Positions 59,802 to 64,000 of a DNA stretch of 64,000 nt are shown here, one piece after another (positions within the stretch are counted from its first letter, which is position 1; every line of letters starts with the position of its first letter). The notes beneath the pieces are model-generated. The model did no database searches and was not told the origin of the DNA. It worked only from the letters and a program-made list of their open reading frames with translations. The DNA is from Rhizophagus clarus (lineage: Eukaryota > Glomeromycota > Glomeromycetes > Glomerales > Glomeraceae), in assembly GCA_015698045.1 (NCBI GenBank), contig BLAL01000047.1:992001-1056000 (forward strand), written 5' to 3'. The position numbers and the translations under genes were made by a program.

Positions 59802-60812
59802 TAGGGCTCTGATTGGTTCGGTTCAGTTTAGTTTTTGCAAAAACCAATACTGAACCAAATTAATCAGTATCGGTATTAATGATTACTGAAACCGATCGTT
59901 AATTACCGAAAACTGAACTGATTTACCAAACGAGTTTAGTAAAAAAACGTTTTACAACGTTTAGCAAAAAAAAGTTGCGAAACGATTTTTTCTTATCAAA
60001 TAATCCATAAAAAAATGTTTCGCAACGTTTTTTATTAAAGTGACAAAAAAAACGTTGCGAGACATTTTTTATTAAAGTGACAAAGAAAACGTTGCGAGAC
60101 ATTTTTTATTAAAGTGACAAAAAAAACGTTGCGAGATATTTTTTATTAAAATGACAAAAAAAATGTTGCGAGACATTTTTTTTATATTAAATCATTTCAT
60201 AAAAACATTTCGCAACATTTTTAAATAAAAAGGAAAATAACGTTGTGAAACGTTGTTTTCTATATTAAATTTCCAATGTAAAAAACGTTTCACAACGTTT
60301 TTTACAAGTTTTGCAAAAATAACGTTGCGAAATGTTATTTTTCATAATAAATTGTTTATGTAAAAAATGTTTCGCAACATTTTTTACAAGTTTCGCAAAA
60401 ATAACGTTGTAAAACATTATTTTTTTTATCAAATCGTTTATGTAAAAAACGTTTTGCAACATTTTTTACAAGTTTCGCAAAAATAACGTTGCGAAATGTT
60501 ATTTTTTATCAAATCGTTTATGTAAAAAACGTTTCGCAACATTTTTTACAAGTTCCGCAAAAATAATGTTGCGAAATGTTATTTTTTATATCAAACGTTT
60601 ATGTAAAAAACATTTCGCAATTTTTTTTAACTACATTATTTACGTTTTTCTTATAAAAAAAACATTTTTATTATCGGTAAATCAGTTCAGTAAATCGCAA
60701 AACTGATACTGAAACTGAAAGTTTTGGTTCGATAAATCATAAAACTGAAACCGCTCCGATACCGAAACTGGTCGGTACGGTTTGGTAATTACTGAAACTG
60801 ATTGGAGCCCTA
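59802..60812. mobile_element. hAT-type non-autonomous element, 1011 bp, with 8-bp target duplication
   Basis: AACTTCAC occurs exactly at 59794-59801 and 60813-60820. Ends are TAGGGCTCTGAT (left) and ATTGGAGCCCTA (right), inverted. Subterminal zones hold ACTGAAAC/GTTTCAGT-type motifs in both orientations. The interior (about 59940-60650) is a tandem array of diverged units of about 80 bp containing AACGTTGCGAAA and TTTCGCAACGTT, so each unit is itself palindromic. No transposase frame. Confidence 0.9.
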
Positions 60813-60820
60813 AACTTCAC

Positions 60821-61289
60821 CGAGTTGAAGACCATGAAGTGGACCAATAGGAACAATAATACAGTTAAGAGTGATTTCATTTGTGCTTTCCTAAATACAA
60901 GGTTTATAGTGAGAAAAAGCTTTGCTCACATGAAAGTACGACTTTTAACATATACGCACCATAATTTTACGCGGGAAGGTTGACTCAACTTTTACCTGTA
61001 TTTTCGCGCTTTATATTTGTTTCTGGGCTCACGGAATAATAAAAAGCCAGCAGGTATATGATTAACATTGTCATCTGATGCCAAAAGTTCTATAAAAGCA
61101 CATGTAAATGAAATTCTCATACCTTTTCACATGGAGATTTACTTTGCAAAACATATAGTTGGCTTTATGCCTGACGATCTTGAAATTGTGAAATTCTATA
61201 AGATTTATGCAAGTAAGATATTTCTTTATCAATAAATATTACTTAATCTTAATAAAATATTACTTACTTCATTCAAAGTCAATACTAAA
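60821..61289. other. Unassigned DNA
   Basis: No gene seen. Confidence 0.35.
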
Positions 61290-62230
61290 TGACCTTTATA
61301 AGTAAATGATTGAGAGATTTGAAACTTTTGCAGAATAATACAAGAGGTGTTAAAAATTGATTAAGAACTGCATCAATATTGAAAAAAAATTGAGATGATA
61401 AATGCGGAAGTCTAACTGTTGTTTGGTAAGCTTCAAGATTAACTAATTTACAATATTGAAATTCAACTTCATGTCTTTTATCAATAACTTTTTCAATGTC
61501 ACAAAGACTACTTGTATTATTTAATGCTTTTTAATAATAGCGTTAAATGATTCAACACTTTGAGTACTTTGAATTCCCACATTAAATTGAAATGGTGTAT
61601 AAGCTTTAGTCTAACTATTTCGATTAGGATATAGTACTCTGGTCATATATGGTTGACTTTCTGGAAATAGACTCCTATCGTTATTCAAATAGTTCTATGC
61701 TTAATGTATTTCTGCATAAATAAAAGGCTTTACTAAATGAATGAAATTTTGTGCCTAATTTTATTTTAAGATATTTAGTAATGTTTTGCCAGATATGAAA
61801 AAGACAATAAAAATGTGGAGTTGTTGAAAAAACATGAGTAGCTGCATTAATTAATCCTAGTTCTGAATCTGTCCAAAATACCTTTGGTGTAATATTATTA
61901 GTTGCTTTCATAAGACATTGTAAAATCCAAATATATGTAAATGCTATTTCATCTTCAACAAGAGTATTTGCTACATTGTGAAATTTTCCATAATTGTCTT
62001 TAATCATAAATACACTTAAGTACATATTGTACTTATTTGTTTTACAAGTATTGTCATTTAGTATTATATTGTGAAACTATTGATATAGTTTTTGCTGTGA
62101 TGGAGACATCCAAAAAATTCTAAATAAATGATGCTCATTGTTTGAATATCAAACAAATATTTTTCAATATAGATCTTCTATTATCTTTTCAAAAAAAATA
62201 TTGAGAAATAAAGTAGTATCTGAGTTTTCT
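61290..62230 (-). pseudogene. MULE (Mutator-like) transposase relic
   Basis: Minus-strand frame 62025-61681 and upstream codons encode the MULE transposase core: 'LFRIFWMSPSQQKLYQ', 'DNTCKTNKYNMYLSVF', 'DNYGKFHNVANTLVEDE', 'VFWTDSELGLINA' and 'HFYCLFHIWQNITKYLK'. These carry the expected first and second Asp regions and the C-x2-H. Downstream pieces 'PYMTRVLYPNRNS' and 'GIQSTQSVESFNAIIKK' include the region of the catalytic Glu. Frame changes near 61680 and 61540 and stops near 61610 and 61530 inactivate it. N-terminal zinc finger (FAR1-type) region is not seen. FAR1/MULE elements are common in Rhizophagus. Confidence 0.75.
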
Positions 62231-62553
62231 TCTTTATTATTTTTACATAAACAATATATTGAATTATAAACATTCTATTTATGAAACACATGTTGCAGAT
62301 ATTTTTTTTAAAATTTTCAGTTGTACAACAGGCACAAGACCCGAAGAATACATATAATACAAGGATCTGAATTTGTATAAAGACACTATATAAATATCCA
62401 ATATGTCATATGAATGAGTTTGTATAATAGACTTAAAAATAGCGAAAAGTTAGATATATATTTGTATAATAGAAGCAAATTTTAATCTATGTTATAATTA
62501 TATTTTGTATAAAGGTAATAAGTTAAAAAATTCAGTATATATATGATATATAT

Positions 62554-63102
62554 AAAACATATAAACCTTATAATTGCCACCTATATAACAGGCGCTAGAC
62601 CTGCAGTAACTGTGAACCGTATTGTCTTCCATGCCATGCTCACGACTTTTTTTTCTTGTATTTTTCTTTTTTTTTTCGAAAAATACTTTTCAGTTTACCC
62701 CTGGTAAATGATCAGCCATCACATGACTAAACAACGCGCTCTTGTTGATTGGTCCTTATCAGAATAATACTAAAAGTGGATTATTATTTGCTGTTGATCA
62801 CGTGCTTCCATTTCAAGTGGTGCAGACAGATGGACTGGCCAGCGCTACCGTTGACGACAAGGGTTTGGGCTCCCATGAAAAGTTGTCTCGTACAGCAATG
62901 CTCGGTCCTAATAGTCAAAGCTAGTTGGACTTCGGCAGTTTTAGTTAACTACTACCTTCTTTTAAAATTAGACTTTCTTGCAGAAGTTTATTACTTGTTT
63001 TTGTTGAACATAACTTTTTAATTTTATCTATGTCCTTTTAACCGAGATAATACACTTCCCTTTTTTTTTAGGACATAGATTATATTACTTTCCTTTTAGA
63101 AA

Positions 63103-63133
<31 letters not shown>

Positions 63134-63509
63134 GGATTGTTTTAGTTTTATGTTTATAATTTTTGTTATATTTTCCCAGGAGGTTAGCGGGAGATAGGTT
63201 GTTACAATATTTCTTCCTTAATAGAAACTTGGGACTTCGGTCCAGCAGGGTCTACCTGACAGGAGGAGGGATTGTACCGTAGTTGATTATCTTAAAAGGT
63301 GTGAATTAGTGAAAAATTGAGGATGTGAAGATATGTAGTTGGGTAACGTTGGGTTGTGGATATCATAGTATTTGATGTCAGTTATAATTTTAATTATAGC
63401 TTTATTCTATGTACTTTTATCCCAGACTTACTTTTCGAGGTATTTGGGTTTGTCTCATGTATTCAAATCCATTTTGTCAATAAAACATAAAACATATAAA
63501 CCTTATAAT
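62554..63509 (+). mobile_element. Retroposed sequence (LINE-type or processed transcript), with 21-bp target duplication
   Basis: A 21-bp repeat beginning AAAACATATAAACC occurs exactly at 62554-62574 and 63489-63509, bracketing 914 bp (62575-63488). The insert ends CAATAAAACAT, a polyadenylation-signal-like 3' end, directly before the second copy. These are marks of target-primed reverse transcription. Near 63232 is GGGACTTCGGTCC, a UUCG-loop hairpin. Open frames at 62742-62924 and 62749-63021 are not recognised. It is probably a 5'-truncated LINE 3' end or a non-autonomous retroposon. Confidence 0.7.
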
Positions 63510-63524
63510 AATATATAAAAAAAA

Positions 63525-64000
63525 AACTCTTTCCCGTTTTGTCCAAAACCATAATAAAAAATAAACCAAAAATTTTTTTATTTTTATTTAATAATAATGT
63601 TACAAAGATGAGTTACGAATAATATGATAACGCTTTTATTTATGGAGCCTACTCAGACTTCTCGCCCTCTTCTTTTGATACTGAAGAGGCCTCTTCTTCT
63701 ATATCCATGGATATTGAGACTACTTTGGCCGATGGCTCAGTAATGTACAAAAATCCCAACTTTTACAAACTCCAGAAAAAGACAGATAAAAAGAAAAAGC
63801 AAAAATATAAGAAGAAGAAAAACAAAAACAAGTAACCCGTATCTTCACCATGACCTTCTATCCCTCTGATAGAAATAACGGATGCTCAAATAATGTTGTG
63901 ATGTATACAATATGAACAATATGTTTTAGCTTTGCTAGAAAAAAATTTTTGTCATATTACAATAGGCATCGCCCAAGAACAAGGTAAACAGTTAATAAAG
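63525..64000 (+). mobile_element. Fossil virus-like element, start of a second leading module (runs off the right edge)
   Basis: Begins AAAACTCTTTCCC like 49968. It encodes segments resembling those of the other leading module: a Ser/Glu-rich start with 'YGAYSDFSPSSFD', a Lys-rich stretch 'KKKKQKYKKKKNKNK', and, at the window end, 'ALLEKNFCHITIGIAQEQGK'. Looks broken in at least one place; most of the element lies outside the window. Confidence 0.45.

Overview
The window looks like nuclear DNA of an arbuscular mycorrhizal fungus (Glomeromycotina), most likely Rhizophagus irregularis or a close relative. I infer this from the very high A+T content, the short GT-AG (and two GC-AG) introns, and gene families strongly expanded in that group: tyrosine-kinase-like (TKL) kinases, kinase-Sel1 proteins, a RING/U-box-like plus TPR family, AAA-ATPase-like/PD-(D/E)XK proteins, multi-repeat MYB proteins, a Crinkler relic and abundant transposon debris. 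No search could be run, so family names rest on motifs I read and on memory of the families.

Region 1-17,990: the 5' part of an AAA-ATPase-like gene leaves the window on the left (minus). Next come a kinase-Sel1 relic, an intact six-exon TKL kinase with an unrecognised C-terminal domain (3681-5896), 5.4 kb of gene-poor DNA with strand-biased purine tracts, a recently broken kinase-Sel1 gene (11303-13649, minus) and a broken RING-like/TPR gene (14506-17985).

Region 19,899-40,158 holds most of the intact genes: a seven-finger C2H2 protein (19899-21170), a single-exon protein with a Cry-like helical half and a jacalin-like lectin half (22186-23496), an MLKL-like pseudokinase with Sel1 repeats (24189-26825), a DDX21/GUCT-type DEAD-box helicase (27288-29893) and, after several relics, a NIT1-type deaminated glutathione amidase on the minus strand (38945-40158). 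Between the last two lie a decayed MYB gene, a decayed virus-like element with a terminal repeat, a decayed secreted Cys-rich protein and a Crinkler relic. Two potential membrane-permeabilising proteins, the Cry/lectin-like and the MLKL-like one, sit 0.7 kb apart on the same strand with similar core promoters.

Region 40,500-49,500 holds MYB and kinase relics, a foldback MITE, a second C2H2 gene (45988-47011) paralogous to the first, and 2.2 kb of extremely AT-rich DNA ending in a TTTAACTGACTA-type minisatellite.

Region 49,970-64,000 is a nest of mobile elements. It contains fossil virus-like modules (a capsid/protease-like part with an integrase on the opposite strand), two hAT-type non-autonomous elements with exact 8-bp target duplications (51730-54510, carrying a 15-copy minisatellite; 59802-60812), a small TA-flanked MITE, a MULE transposase relic and a retroposed sequence with a 21-bp target duplication. 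A repeat present at 31651 and 51009 has a 74-nt hairpin whose stem differs between copies but stays paired, followed by copy-specific iterated motifs. I consider this the most unusual non-coding structure here.
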